Assembly (NCBI RefSeq): GCF_030674635.1
Contig: NZ_CP089978.1
Coordinates: 1,426,001-1,490,000, forward strand
Length of the DNA stretch: 64,000 nt
Direction: 5' to 3'
Origin: Moraxella sp. ZY210820
GTDB taxonomy: Bacteria > Pseudomonadota > Gammaproteobacteria > Pseudomonadales > Moraxellaceae
The translations under genes and the position numbers were made by a program. The notes beneath the pieces were generated by a model. It did no database searches, had not been told where the DNA came from, and saw nothing but the letters and a program-made list of their open reading frames with translations. Shown here piece by piece: positions 1-10,400 of the stretch (positions within the stretch are counted from its first letter, which is position 1; the number at the start of each line of letters is the position of its first letter).

Positions 1-142
1 GAATATAATCAAAATTTTTCTTTTTATTCGTTTGCAAAGTCAGCCAAATATGCTCTTCTTCAAATAGAAAATCAATAATATCATCTATTGCAATTAAATC
101 TGCAAATTGGTCTCTAATAACGTTGGTATTGATTACTTTCAT
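1..142 (-). CDS. Unknown protein, 3' end cut off by window edge
   Basis: Only the first 47 codons are in the window, reading from an ATG at 142 toward position 1. The visible protein begins MKVINTNVIRDQFADLIAID and continues with an acidic stretch (DDIIDFLFEEEH) before a lysine-rich part. I do not recognise the family. Its upstream region (about 143-243) carries two matching 24-bp palindromes, so it is probably controlled by a dimeric DNA-binding protein, possibly itself or a neighbour outside the window. Frame and start are clear, but length and function cannot be judged from this fragment. Confidence 0.55.
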   Translation of the reverse strand, partial: MKVINTNVIRDQFADLIAIDDIIDFLFEEEHIWLTLQTNKKKNFDYI

Positions 143-186
143 ATTTAGCTACTCTAAAGTCAATACTATCATTTTAAAGAATAAAC

Positions 187-242
187 ACACTTTTTCCTAC
201 GAAAAAATGTTAAATATCACATTTTTTCCAACGAAAAAGTGT
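187..242. promoter_or_regulatory. Two tandem 24-bp palindromes (probable operators)
   Basis: Two copies of the imperfect dyad ACAYTTTTTC, four bases, GAAAAARTGT lie at 187-210 and 219-242. Their centres are 32 bp apart, close to three helical turns. The copies are also inverted relative to each other with three mismatches, so the whole 56 bp could fold as one long hairpin. They lie directly upstream of the leftward gene starting at 142 and directly after the uvrC stop (244-246). I read them as repressor sites, but a terminator role for uvrC is also possible. Confidence 0.55.
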
Positions 243-243
243 A

Positions 244-2067
244 TCAATCACCATGTAACACTTTATAAATCGTATCTGCAAGCTGTTCGCCAATACCATT
301 CACCTGCATTAAATCTTGTTTTGATGCAGATAATACACCTTGCAACCCTGCAAAATGAGTTAATAAATCACGGCGACGTTTTTCCCCTAAATTAGGAATG
401 ACTTCTAAAATCGATTGTCCACGTTTTTGGTCTCGTTTTGCTCGATGTTTGGTAATGGCAAAACGATGAGCTTCATCTCGAATCTGTTGAATTAAGTGCA
501 ATGCCTTATGATCTTCTGCTAGTTGCACACGTTCACCATTGGTAAAATGCAGGCTTTCTAAACCTGCTTTTCGCCCTTCACCTTTCGACACACCAACCAT
601 AAAGGCATTTAAGCCCAATTCCGCCATCACTTGTTCAGCAATATGTAGTTGCCCTTTTCCGCCATCAATCAACAATAAATCAGGCAATCCGTGCTTTTTA
701 TAACGCCGAGTTAATGCCTGACGCATAGCAGAATAATCATCACCTGCTTGAATATCCGTAATATTAAACTGACGATAATCACGTTTTCTCGCTCCTGATT
801 GGTCAAAAACCACACAAGATGCGACTGTTTCTTCGCCCATGGTATGACTAATATCAAAACATTCGATACGGTCAATCGGTCGTTGTACAATCGCAGATAA
901 TGCTTCAAAACGTTGTTTTAATTCAAGATGATGGCTCAACTGTGATTTTATTGCCTGCTCCACATTCATTTGAGCCAATTGTTGCCAATCGGCACGAAAC
1001 TCTTTGACACGATATTTAAACTCAACTTTTTTATTTGCCTGCTCACCCAATATCTCTGTTAGTTGTTTTTGATTATCCAATGCAAAAGGAATAATAATTT
1101 CACTTGGAATATCATCATTCACTTGAAAATAAAAATGAATAATAAAATCTGTTAAAATCTGCATTAAATCTGGTACACCATCATCATTTAATAAGATTGG
1201 CACATCTGGAAAATAATGTTGTCCGCCTAACATTTGTCCATATCGTACAAATAAAATCTGTACACAAATTACACCAGCTTGATAAGCAATCGCAAAAATA
1301 TCTGCTTCACCTTTCATTTTATATACGGCTTGTTGAGCTTGAATATCTCTTAAAGTCGCCAATCTATCTCGATAAAATACCGCTTGTTCAAAATCTAATT
1401 GCTCGGCAGAATATTCCATTTTTGCAATTAAATCTTGTTGAATGCTTTGCATATTTCCCTGTAAAAAATCTTTAGAATGTTGAATATCTTGTGCATAATC
1501 TTCAGCAGAAATTAAACCCACACACGGTGCAGAACAACGTTTAATTTGATATTGTAAACAAGGTCTTTTACGTTGTTTAAAATAACTATTTTCACATTGA
1601 CGCACATAAAATAATTTTTGTAGTAATAATAAGGTTTCTTTAACTTTTTGTGCCGATGGATAAGGTCCAAAAAATTTCCCCACTTGATGTTTACCCTTAC
1701 CACGCCCACTGGCAATACGAGGATAAGGTGCATCGGCAGAAATAAAAATATATAAATAAGATTTATCATCACGCAACATAATATTGTAAGGCGGACGATG
1801 ATGTTTAATTAAATTTTGTTCTAATAATAATGCTTCAGTTTCTGAACGAGTTAATAATAATTCAATATCTGCAATACGACTGACTAAAGCCTGTGTTTTA
1901 GGATGTTCAATGGTTTTAACAAAATAACTAGATACACGATTTTTTAAATTTTTCGCCTTACCGACATAGAGTAAATCACCATTTTCCGCAAGCATTTTAT
2001 AGACACCTGCGGATTTTGGCAAATTGGCTAAAATTTGTTTTAAATGTACTGATAGTTCATTCATCAT
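244..2067 (-). CDS. uvrC: Excinuclease ABC subunit C
   Basis: UvrC makes the two incisions around bulky DNA lesions after UvrA and UvrB have located the damage. The 607-aa product has the family's usual length. Visible parts in order: the GIY-YIG nuclease domain (GVY at 21-23, YVG at 34-36), cysteines of the following segment ([14 protein letters not shown]), a UVR motif that binds UvrB at roughly 205-235, the RNase H-like endonuclease domain ([12 protein letters not shown]), and a C-terminal pair of helix-hairpin-helix motifs ([22 protein letters not shown]). It lies 9 bp downstream of yggT and is probably co-transcribed with it. Two adjacent ATGs (2067, 2064) could serve as start, and neither has a strong Shine-Dalgarno. 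Confidence 0.97.
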   Translation of the reverse strand: MMNELSVHLKQILANLPKSAGVYKMLAENGDLLYVGKAKNLKNRVSSYFVKTIEHPKTQALVSRIADIELLLTRSETEALLLEQNLIKHHRPPYNIMLRDDKSYLYIFISADAPYPRIASGRGKGKHQVGKFFGPYPSAQKVKETLLLLQKLFYVRQCENSYFKQRKRPCLQYQIKRCSAPCVGLISAEDYAQDIQHSKDFLQGNMQSIQQDLIAKMEYSAEQLDFEQAVFYRDRLATLRDIQAQQAVYKMKGEADIFAIAYQAGVICVQILFVRYGQMLGGQHYFPDVPILLNDDGVPDLMQILTDFIIHFYFQVNDDIPSEIIIPFALDNQKQLTEILGEQANKKVEFKYRVKEFRADWQQLAQMNVEQAIKSQLSHHLELKQRFEALSAIVQRPIDRIECFDISHTMGEETVASCVVFDQSGARKRDYRQFNITDIQAGDDYSAMRQALTRRYKKHGLPDLLLIDGGKGQLHIAEQVMAELGLNAFMVGVSKGEGRKAGLESLHFTNGERVQLAEDHKALHLIQQIRDEAHRFAITKHRAKRDQKRGQSILEVIPNLGEKRRRDLLTHFAGLQGVLSASKQDLMQVNGIGEQLADTIYKVLHGD

Positions 2068-2076
2068 TTTTTATAA

Positions 2077-2634
2077 TCAAAAACCTGCTAATAAAACTTT
2101 TGCCACCATTTCCATAATATTTTCAGCTAAAATTAACACTAAAATTGCTAACATTGGCGATAAATCAAACATACCCATATTTGGCATAATTTTACGAAAT
2201 GGTGCTAAAATTGGCTCAGCTAATTCATCCAAAACTTGGAAAAATGGCGATGAATTTTGTGTAAATGCCATAATCAAACTACCAATAATCGCACCAAAAA
2301 TTAAATATCGACAAAAGGTAATGAGATTTTGTATCATTGTTACAAAAGTTAAAACCACTAAATGCAATGGATTATAAATCGGCTCGCCTGATAATTGTGC
2401 AATACCTGCAATTTTTACCAAATATAAAATCACTAAAACCACAATACACGCTAAATTAACACGTCCTTTTGCCACCGTAGGAATAGATTTACTTAATAAA
2501 TCAATCACTAAAGTTGCTTTATTGAGTGCGATAATCACAGGATTAAAACGGTCAATTTGTGCAAGTTGTGTTAAAAAACGGAAAAACACCAAAAAAAGTG
2601 CAAAATTAATCACAATAGTAAAAATAGGTAACAT
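2077..2634 (-). CDS. yggT: YggT family integral membrane protein
   Basis: A 185-aa hydrophobic protein with two YGGT-type repeats, each a pair of membrane segments followed by a polar stretch. The second repeat contains the family's PILAPFRKIMPNMG-like sequence followed by a segment rich in leucine and isoleucine. The family is conserved in bacteria and has been linked to osmotic tolerance and cell division in some species, but its molecular activity is not settled. It is commonly found next to proC and a PLP-binding gene; here it precedes uvrC by 9 bp and follows a Nudix gene. The family call is solid; no function beyond that can be read. Confidence 0.88.
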   Translation of the reverse strand: MLPIFTIVINFALFLVFFRFLTQLAQIDRFNPVIIALNKATLVIDLLSKSIPTVAKGRVNLACIVVLVILYLVKIAGIAQLSGEPIYNPLHLVVLTFVTMIQNLITFCRYLIFGAIIGSLIMAFTQNSSPFFQVLDELAEPILAPFRKIMPNMGMFDLSPMLAILVLILAENIMEMVAKVLLAGF

Positions 2635-2751
2635 ACATCAACTCATCAAAACTTTACTTTCAGCCTATCTGTCATGTATTATACAGAATATTCATACAGA
2701 TGACAAAGTAATCCAATCCATCATACTAAATAAATCAATCATTTAATGCAT

Positions 2752-3318
2752 TTACATCAACATTTTCCATGTTTTATTATAATCAAAGACTTGATTGAGT
2801 AAATCAACAATAATTCGTGCGGTTAATCCCCAAATCACTTCATTTTCAAGCTGAAAACTCGGCACTCTAATTTGTTGATTTTGATATGTGATTTGATAAG
2901 GCATAATTTCTGCTGTTAAGAAATCATCAATTTTCACCCAAAAAATGCGTTCAATTTCATCAGGCTGTGCGACAAATTGACTATTTGCTGGGATAAATGC
3001 CACAATTGGTTGCACACTTAAACCATATTTTGATTGCTGTGTCGGCAATTCACCCAAAATTTGTACTTGTGTAATTTCTAAACCAATTTCTTCTTGACTT
3101 TCTCGTAACGCAACATCAATATCATCTTTATCATCAAGTTCACGCTTCCCTCCTGCAAATGACACTTCGCCAGCGTGTTGATGTAAATGACTCGCTCGCT
3201 TAGTTAAAAGCAAACGTGGTTCAGATTCATAGCTAATAGCAACCAAGACCGCTGCATCAGCATAAGTTTGATAAGCATTAAAAAATAAACGTTGTTGTAA
3301 AAGTTGTAATGATGACAT
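2752..3318 (-). CDS. Nudix hydrolase, CoA pyrophosphatase type
   Basis: A 188-aa Nudix protein. The sequence LLTKRASHLHQHAGEVSFAGG before the Nudix box is the signature of the coenzyme A pyrophosphatase (NudL-like) branch, and the box ends in RESQEEIGL. Members split CoA or its derivatives into phosphopantetheine and 3',5'-ADP, possibly clearing oxidised CoA. The open frame continues to an ATG at 3339, but the ATG at 3318 has AAGG eight bases upstream and the better context, so I chose it. It is a single gene between yggT and the divergent second Nudix gene. Substrate is inferred from family only. Confidence 0.85.
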   Translation of the reverse strand: MSSLQLLQQRLFFNAYQTYADAAVLVAISYESEPRLLLTKRASHLHQHAGEVSFAGGKRELDDKDDIDVALRESQEEIGLEITQVQILGELPTQQSKYGLSVQPIVAFIPANSQFVAQPDEIERIFWVKIDDFLTAEIMPYQITYQNQQIRVPSFQLENEVIWGLTARIIVDLLNQVFDYNKTWKMLM

Positions 3319-3441
3319 TGGTGCAACCTTAACTATCATTTCGACTTATAAAATAACTGATTTTAGTTCCGAATACTAGCCTTTTTATAAAAATTAAGTT
3401 ATGCTAACTTAAAAATCAACACTATTATTTGTAATTTAATT

Positions 3442-4062
3442 ATGGTTCATTATTGCCAAAAATGTGGAAATCCAACCCATAAAAGTATCCCTGAATTAGA
3501 CCATCAGTTGCGTGATATTTGCACAAAATGTGGTTTTATTCATTATCAAAATCCTAAAATTGTCGCAGGTGCATTAGTAACCTACCAAGAGCAAGTACTA
3601 CTCTGTCGCCGAGCAATTGAGCCAAGTTATGGACGTTGGACTTTACCTGCAGGTTATATGGAAATTGGCGAAACATTAGAACAAGGTGCTATGCGTGAAT
3701 GTTGGGAAGAAGCTCAAGCTGAGATTGATATTGAACATTTATACTGCACTTATGATATTCCCCATGTTGGTCATGTATATATGATGTTTAAAAGCACCTT
3801 AAAAAATGCAACTTTTGGTGTAGGCGATGAAAGTTTAGAATGTCGTTTATTTTATGAACATGAAATCCCATGGCAAGATTTAGCATTTTTAACGATTGCT
3901 CAAACTTTACGCCATTATTTTAATGACCGTCAGCATGGTACATTTCCATTTCATTTAGAAACGATTACTCCTGAATTATCACAACAATTTTACCAACAAT
4001 TAAGTCCATCAACTTATAATCCTAGACAAGCTAAGAATTATCATTTATTGGATAAATTTTAA
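3442..4062 (+). CDS. Nudix hydrolase with N-terminal zinc ribbon
   Basis: A 206-aa protein. Residues 5-33 hold two CxxC pairs (CQKCG and CTKCG), a zinc ribbon typical of the Nudix group related to plant NUDT23 and bacterial ADP-ribose/FAD pyrophosphatases. The Nudix box follows at about 70-95 (GYMEIGETLEQGAMRECWEE). By family it should hydrolyse a nucleoside diphosphate linked to another group, such as FAD or ADP-ribose, but the substrate cannot be deduced here. It is transcribed divergently from the CoA-type Nudix gene and convergently with the unknown gene ending at 4099. Confidence 0.85.
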   Translation: MVHYCQKCGNPTHKSIPELDHQLRDICTKCGFIHYQNPKIVAGALVTYQEQVLLCRRAIEPSYGRWTLPAGYMEIGETLEQGAMRECWEEAQAEIDIEHLYCTYDIPHVGHVYMMFKSTLKNATFGVGDESLECRLFYEHEIPWQDLAFLTIAQTLRHYFNDRQHGTFPFHLETITPELSQQFYQQLSPSTYNPRQAKNYHLLDKF

Positions 4063-4071
4063 ATCGATTTA

Positions 4072-4089
4072 GGGCGAAAATATCCGCCC
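4072..4089. terminator. Weak hairpin between convergent genes
   Basis: GGGCG and CGCCC pair across an eight-base loop in the 36-bp gap between the convergent genes ending at 4062 and 4099. There is no long T run on either strand, so termination activity is uncertain. Confidence 0.35.
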
Positions 4090-4098
4090 CAAAACCCA

Positions 4099-4770
4099 TT
4101 AATACTCCGTACGTTCTAAATTTGGACATTCAAATTCAGCTTCTAAACGACCATCAGAATAAAGTAAATAATTCACAATACGCCCACCATATGGTAATTT
4201 ATCTTTATATTGACGATAATGCTGGTGAACTACATTTAAAATCCATTCATTTTTATCAGCTTGTTTGAGTTGATAAAAATACGCTGGCACAGGAATATGT
4301 GAAAAACGTTGCTCTAAACTTCGTAACATAAGACGTGAAAAACGTTCTTTATAAACAATATTTGCACTAAAATCATAGCTAATACTATCTACACGATATT
4401 CAACTGATTTAATGATTTTTTGCAAATGATTTAAATATAAAGCTTCATCAATATCTAATACTTTAAAAATTGCGTATAAAAATTCACTACGACTGTATTT
4501 TACATCTTGCGGTTGGTCATATAACCCTAAAGATTCACTATTTAAAACAGCTTGTAAACGGACTAAGGCTTTTTCTTCATGAATACGTTGATATTCTAAG
4601 CGAGTTACCACATCTGTCAGTGTTAAATTTTGAGCATTAATATGTTTAAGCAATAATTTTGCTAAAGAATGACTCGGTTTCAAATGCTGTAACGCAGGAT
4701 TTTCCTGATAAGATGTATAATTCATTTCAGGAGCATTTTTTTCAGTCGGTTTAGCTTTTTTCATGGTCAT
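4099..4770 (-). CDS. Unknown conserved-looking cytoplasmic protein
   Basis: A 223-aa soluble protein that I do not recognise. It has no signal peptide or membrane segment. The N-terminal 30 residues are polar and probably disordered; the rest looks helical, with many aromatic and charged residues (for example EFLYAIFKVLDIDEALYLNH) and a C-terminal acidic end (RLEAEFECPNLERTEY). The ATG at 4770 has AGGA about six bases upstream in the TTAGGATTTAAG context. It stands alone between a Nudix gene and prfA, with 80 bp to prfA, so co-transcription with prfA is possible. Codon use and AT content match the neighbours, so it is probably a resident rather than recently acquired gene. Confidence 0.8.
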   Translation of the reverse strand: MTMKKAKPTEKNAPEMNYTSYQENPALQHLKPSHSLAKLLLKHINAQNLTLTDVVTRLEYQRIHEEKALVRLQAVLNSESLGLYDQPQDVKYSRSEFLYAIFKVLDIDEALYLNHLQKIIKSVEYRVDSISYDFSANIVYKERFSRLMLRSLEQRFSHIPVPAYFYQLKQADKNEWILNVVHQHYRQYKDKLPYGGRIVNYLLYSDGRLEAEFECPNLERTEY

Positions 4771-4850
4771 CTTAAATCCTAAAATTAATCGCTATCATAC
4801 TAAAGAATGGCTATTTTATTGTCAATATATGATGATATAATCATGTAAAT

Positions 4851-5939
4851 TTAACCACCATTTTCCTGAGCCAATAATGCTAACTGGTCAGCTTGATATT
4901 CACGATGTAAACTATCTAATAATTCTGTTAAATCGCCTTCCATCACCGCTTCTAATTTGTACAATGTTAAATTAATGCGATGGTCAGTCATACGCCCTTG
5001 CGGATAATTATAGGTACGAATACGTTCTGAACGGTCGCCAGAACCGACTAAATCACGGCGTAATTCTGATGTTGCTGTTTGTTGAGCTTGACGTTTAGCA
5101 TTTTCAAGACGAGAAACTAATAATGCCATCGCCTTAGCTTTATTTTTATGTTGCGAACGTTCTTCTTGGCATTCCACTACCACACCAGTTGGAATATGTG
5201 TGATACGCACCGCAGAGTCAGTTTTGTTAATATGCTGACCACCTGCACCAGACGCACGATAAGTATCAATGCGTAAATCCGCAGGATTAATATCCACCGT
5301 AGTATCAGTATCAATTTCAGGTAAAATTGCAACTGTACACGCTGATGTATGTACACGTCCTTGGCTTTCGGTTGCAGGTACACGTTGTACACGATGAGCA
5401 CCACTTTCAAATTTTAAACGCCCATAGACACCCTCACCTTCCACACGGCAGATGATTTCTTTATAGCCACCATGTTCACCTTCATTTTCCGATAAAACTT
5501 CCACTCGCCAGCTTTGTGTTTCTGCATATTTTTTATACATACGAAATAAATCGCCAGAAAAAATTGCTGCTTCATCTCCGCCTGTTCCTGCACGAATTTC
5601 CAAATAAGCAGAATTTGCATCATTTGGGTCTTTAGGAATCATTAAAATATTCAGTTTATCTTCCAACTCAAGCAATAAAGCTTTATTAGCCTTAATTTCT
5701 TCTTGAGCCATTTCTTTAAAATCAGGGTCAGACAGCATTTCCTCAGCTGTTATAATATCTTGTTCAGCTTGATTATATTGCGTCCATACATCAACAATTT
5801 CTTGTAAATCATTATGTTCACGTGATAATTTTCTAAACTTATTATTATCAGCAATGACTTCCCCATCAGCCAATAATGCTGTCAATTCTTCATGGCGGTC
5901 GCAAAGTTGGTCAAGGCGTAAACGTAAGGAATCTTTCAT
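4851..5939 (-). CDS. prfA: Peptide chain release factor 1
   Basis: RF1 reads UAA and UAG stop codons and triggers peptide release on the ribosome. The 362-aa protein has the family length. The PAT tripeptide for stop-codon recognition is in [13 protein letters not shown], and the catalytic GGQ is in [18 protein letters not shown] at about residues 235-237. The start at 5939 has AGAAG seven to eight bases upstream. In many bacteria prmC, the GGQ methylase gene, follows prfA; here the downstream gene is an unknown, so prmC lies elsewhere. Confidence 0.98.
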   Translation of the reverse strand: MKDSLRLRLDQLCDRHEELTALLADGEVIADNNKFRKLSREHNDLQEIVDVWTQYNQAEQDIITAEEMLSDPDFKEMAQEEIKANKALLLELEDKLNILMIPKDPNDANSAYLEIRAGTGGDEAAIFSGDLFRMYKKYAETQSWRVEVLSENEGEHGGYKEIICRVEGEGVYGRLKFESGAHRVQRVPATESQGRVHTSACTVAILPEIDTDTTVDINPADLRIDTYRASGAGGQHINKTDSAVRITHIPTGVVVECQEERSQHKNKAKAMALLVSRLENAKRQAQQTATSELRRDLVGSGDRSERIRTYNYPQGRMTDHRINLTLYKLEAVMEGDLTELLDSLHREYQADQLALLAQENGG

Positions 5940-5999
5940 TGTAATCTTCTCAAAATTTTAAAAGCGTTATTGTAACATGAAATAAAATGCCTAGCAGAA

Positions 6000-6036
6000 A
6001 AAATATCTGTTTAATCACTGACTAAACAGATATTTT
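6000..6036 (-). terminator. Rho-independent terminator of sohB
   Basis: A perfect 14-bp stem, AAAATATCTGTTTA and TAAACAGATATTTT, spans a nine-base loop 24 bp after the sohB stop and is followed by T residues on the minus strand. Confidence 0.85.
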
Positions 6037-6059
6037 ATTTTGATGAATAAATTGCTATC

Positions 6060-6995
6060 TTAAAAACGATTCAAATTCGATTTATGCCAAAACTCAGTTA
6101 CCTGATTTAAAATACTTGGCACAACTTTATCACTAATTTGTGCAGCCTGTAAACCTAATTTTTCGCCTAATGTCGGCTTACCACGTGTATGTAATAAATA
6201 CACATCATGCTCTTGCATCAAGTTGAGTAAATATTCATCAGATGTTGCTAATTTATCCACTAAATTTAAATCCAATGCATCTTGTCCATACCAATGCTCT
6301 CCTGTTGCAACTTGGCTAATATTCAATTGCGGACGATATTTTTCTACAAAATGCTTAAATAATTCATGTGTTTGCTGTAACTCTTGCTCAAATTTACGTT
6401 TATCATCTTCCGTATTTTCACCAAACATGGTTACGGTGCGTTTATATTCACCTGCAGTAAATTGTTCAAAATCAACTTTATGCTCTTTTAATAAACGATT
6501 AAAATTCGGAATTTGTGCCACAACACCAATCGAGCCCAAAACCGCAAACGGTGCAGAAATAATCTGATGTGCAATACACGCCATCATATAACCACCACTT
6601 GCTGCCACTTTATCCACACAAATAGTTACATTCATACCAGCTTCACGCAAACGTAATAATTGAGCAGCCGCTAAACCATAGCCATAGACTAATCCCCCAG
6701 GACTTTCTAAACGTACAACAACTTTATCTTGTTCAGTATTTGCTGTTGCTAAAATCAGCGTAATTTCTTCACGTAAATGCTCAACTGCTGATGCTTTTAT
6801 ATCACCTTTAAAATCAATCACAAAAATACGACTATCTTGTTTTTTCTTTTTCTTATCAGTAAATTTTTGCAACATTTGCCCCAGTTCAGGTTTAACCCCT
6901 AAACGTTGTAACAAAGTCTTACGATGATGATTAACCGCTTCATTTAAATGACTGATATGAATTTCTGTCGGTTGTTTAGTCATGTGTAATAACAT
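6060..6995 (-). CDS. sohB: SohB-like serine protease (SppA/S49 family)
   Basis: A 311-aa member of peptidase family S49. The catalytic Ser/Lys pair can be placed at S133 (VAASGGYMMAC) and K185 (AGEYKRTVTM), with the oxyanion segment RLESPGGLVYG at about 95-105. E. coli SohB is a longer inner-membrane protease with an N-terminal membrane anchor. This protein begins with a polar, lysine-rich N-terminus and shows no obvious anchor, so it may be cytoplasmic or only peripherally bound. The ATG at 6995 has AGAGAT upstream; an ATG at 6983 is the alternative. A strong terminator follows at 6000-6036. A second S49 protease (sppA) is encoded at 35884. Confidence 0.88.
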   Translation of the reverse strand: MLLHMTKQPTEIHISHLNEAVNHHRKTLLQRLGVKPELGQMLQKFTDKKKKKQDSRIFVIDFKGDIKASAVEHLREEITLILATANTEQDKVVVRLESPGGLVYGYGLAAAQLLRLREAGMNVTICVDKVAASGGYMMACIAHQIISAPFAVLGSIGVVAQIPNFNRLLKEHKVDFEQFTAGEYKRTVTMFGENTEDDKRKFEQELQQTHELFKHFVEKYRPQLNISQVATGEHWYGQDALDLNLVDKLATSDEYLLNLMQEHDVYLLHTRGKPTLGEKLGLQAAQISDKVVPSILNQVTEFWHKSNLNRF

Positions 6996-7074
6996 AAAAT
7001 TATCTCTAAAATATAAAATATCACTGGCAAATATAATAAGGCTTTATGCACAAATTGCAAGACTTGTTACATTT

Positions 7075-7353
7075 TTACTGTAAACGTACACATTGTTGAT
7101 AAGCTAAAATCAAATCAGCCAATTCATCAAAACTAATCATTTTTAAAGATAAATTGTCTAATTTTTGCACATAAATATACTCTTCATCTAAAATATAAAT
7201 CGGTTGTTTAAAGCGTATATCCAGATCTAACCATGCCAAAATTGCTTCACCAAACAACATTACAGCATCATGTTCGGTTAATAAACCACTTAATTGTCGT
7301 AATGTCGCTTGGGTTTGTGCATAATCGCCCTGTAGTAAATAAATCGTATTCAT
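7075..7353 (-). CDS. TusB/DsrH-like small protein
   Basis: A 92-aa protein starting MNTIYLLQGDYAQTQATLRQ. Its layout resembles TusB/DsrH: a short leading strand, a DAVMLFGEAI segment, a PIYILDEE strand and a final MISFDELADLIL helix. TusB-type proteins belong to the sulfur relay that thiolates tRNA wobble uridines, with TusC and TusD. No tusC, tusD or tusE is nearby, so the role is uncertain. The frame stays open to 7437, but the ATG at 7353 has an AGAGG Shine-Dalgarno at good spacing and removes a tail unlike the family. It lies downstream of mfd, beyond the mfd terminator hairpin. Similarity was judged by eye. Confidence 0.55.
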   Translation of the reverse strand: MNTIYLLQGDYAQTQATLRQLSGLLTEHDAVMLFGEAILAWLDLDIRFKQPIYILDEEYIYVQKLDNLSLKMISFDELADLILAYQQCVRLQ

Positions 7354-7443
7354 TTTTACCTCTTGAATATACAATCTAAGTAAATCAATCATTGCAGTTT
7401 GTACATATTCTGCCCATATATTTAACGCTAAACACACAATAAA

Positions 7444-7472
7444 ATAAGGTAAACTATAGATAAATACCTTAT
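7444..7472 (-). terminator. Terminator downstream of mfd
   Basis: On the minus strand ATAAGGTA and TACCTTAT pair across a 13-base loop, followed by TTTATT, 26 bp after the mfd stop. The stem is only 8 bp, so read-through into the TusB-like gene is possible. Confidence 0.6.
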
Positions 7473-7497
7473 GATTTTTTGACCATAGCTCAATGCG

Positions 7498-10400
7498 TTA
7501 TGATGTTATCGTACCTAAAAAATAATCCAATACTTTACTTACACATTCAATTCGTTGTTCATTTTCTCGAACATCGACAGTGATGCGTAAACGTTGCCCG
7601 CCTTCCATTTTGTAGTGCGTTGGATATTTTTGCAGTAATTGAATGACACTGATGGCTTGCACAGGCGTATCAGGTAAAAAGTCAATATAACCGCCCATTT
7701 TACTGACATCAATTTTGGCAATCCCAAGTTGTTCCGCTTTTAAGCGTAATTGATGAAGTGTAAATAAATTTTTTACCGCAGTTGGTAAACTACCAAAACG
7801 GTCAATCAATTCTAGGCGGATATTCTCCAATTTTTCCACATTGATTGCATGGCTAATGCGTTTATAAAACACTAAACGTTGATGAACATCGCCCAAATAA
7901 TCATCAGGGATTAACGCAGGCAAATGCAAGTTAATATCAGCCGTTAAAGAGAGTGGGGCATCAAAATTCGGCTGTTTACCTTTTTGAATGGCAGTGGTGG
8001 CTTTTTCCAACATTTCCATGTACAAACTATAACCGATGGCTTGCATACTTCCGCTTTGTTGTTCGCCCAATAAATCACCTGCACCACGAATTTCTAAATC
8101 CTCACTGGCAAGCATAAAACCTGCACCTAGCGTATTGGCACGCATAATAGCATCGAGGCGTTTTTCCGCATCGCCTTTCAGATGTTTAATCGATGGCACA
8201 AGCAAATACGCATAGGCTTGATGATGTGAACGTCCCACACGTCCACGCAGTTGATGTAGCTGTGCTAAGCCAAATTTATCCGCTCGTTCAATAATGATAG
8301 TATTGGCATTCGGTACATCAATCCCTGTTTCTACAATGGTTGAACATACTAACACATTGTATTGTTTATGATAAAATTGTTGCATGACGTTTTCAAGTTC
8401 ACGCTCACGCATTTGCCCATGAGCCACAGCCACTCGAGCTTCAGGCAATAATAAGCGAATATTTTCAGCACAACGTTCAATCGTATCCACATCATTATGC
8501 AAAAAATACACTTGTCCACCACGTAACAATTCACGTAAAATCGCTTCTTTAATGGTTGCATCAGTGTGTTCTTGCACAAATGTTTTTACTGCTAAACGTC
8601 TCGCAGGCGGTGTGGCAATAATCGATAAATCACGCATTCCTGCAAATGCCATATTGAGCGTGCGTGGAATTGGTGTTGCGGTCATGGTCAGCATATCGAT
8701 ATTGGCTCGCATGGCTTTAATCCGTTCTTTATCTCGTACACCAAAACGATGTTCTTCATCAATAATCATTAAGCCCAAATCTTTAAATTGTACGCTCGAT
8801 TGTAAAATTTTATGCGTACCAATGATAATATCTACCTTACCATCAGCAATATCAGCAATCACTTGTTGATGTTTTTTACTGGTACCAAAACGAGAAAGCA
8901 CTTCTACACGAATCGCAGTATTGGCAAATCTATCTTTAAAATTTTCATAATGTTGTTCTGCCAATAATGTCGTTGGTACTAAAATCGCCACTTGTTTACC
9001 ATTTTGACTGGCGATAAAACTCGCACGCATAGCCACTTCAGTTTTTCCAAAACCAACATCGCCACACACTAATCTATCCATTGGGCGAGCATATTGCATA
9101 TCTTGCAAGGTCGCCATAATCGCATTGGCTTGGTCAGGCGTTTCTTCATAGGCGAATGATTGTACAAATTGATGATAAGCTGTCCAATCGATATCAAAAG
9201 CAAAACCTGATTGTGCTTGACGGCGTGCGTGCGTGTGCAATAATTCTGCTGCTACATCATAAATTTTTTCTAAGGCTTTACGTTTGGCTTTACTCCAAGC
9301 ATCTGTACCTAATTTGTGCAGTGGGGCTAAATCTGGGTCAGTACCACTAAAACGGCTAATCAAATGCAAATTATTGACAGGTACATAGACTTTGGCATCA
9401 TCGGCATAATTAAGCTGTAAAAATTCATGCTCTTGCTCATCGATTTCAAGGGTAATTAACCCTGCATAACGTCCTACGCCATAATCAATATGCACTACAG
9501 GTGAACCTATCGACAATTCGGTTAAACTGCGGATTAAAAATTCTTCGGAAACATCTTTTTGTGATTTTCTACGGCGTTGTTGTTGGATAATGCGTTGTTC
9601 GTAGAGTTGAGTTTCGGTGATGACACACAACTCACCTTCAAGATACAAACCACGTTGCAAAGGAGCTCCAGTAATCGCTAATGGAATGCCTGCTTGTAAA
9701 AATTCTTGGAAATTGGCAACAGTAGCTAAATTGGCAAGTTTTAGGCTATCTTTTAAACTTTCACGGCGACCTGCACTTTCTGTCACCAATAAAATTGGTT
9801 GTTTCGCACGGCTGACAAAATCTTGCAAGGCAGAAAATGGACGTTCATCTCGTGGATTAACCGTTAAAGTTGGCGGTATTGATGCGGTTAAATTATATGC
9901 ACCTGCTTGCTGTTCATCAACACATTCTACATTCACAATCAAACGTGGGTGTTGATTAAAACGTTGGAAAATATCATTTTTTTGAATAAATAGCTGTTCT
10001 GGTGCTAAAATCGGAAATTGACTATCATGACAACGGTCATCATAACGCCGTGTAATTTCTGCCCAATGTTGGTCAAATTCCTGTTCTAAATGCTGTGGGG
10101 TAATCAATAAACTATCCAGCGGAATATAATCTAGGAAACAGCTTTGTTTAAATTGTTGTTCATCAAAAAATAAAGGTAAATAATATTCAATCCCTTGACT
10201 GGCAATACCGTCCATCACATCTTGATAAATGCTATGACGTTTGGCATTTGTGGTCGGAAAACATTGGGCATAACGCTCACGGAATGTGCTACGACCTTCA
10301 ATCAATGGAAATTCTTTGGCAGGTAAAACGATAAATTCATCAATTTTTTCAGTCGTGCGTTGGCTTTCAGGGTCAAAATAACGCAAACTTTCTACCGTAT

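Noticed and set aside
123..395. 90-codon rightward frame over the palindromes and the uvrC end
   Set aside because: It runs antisense to the conserved uvrC C-terminus and the operator region, with no coding signature.
7354..7437. Longer N-terminus for the TusB-like protein
   Set aside because: The extra 28 residues lack family similarity and the ATG at 7353 has a strong AGAGG Shine-Dalgarno.
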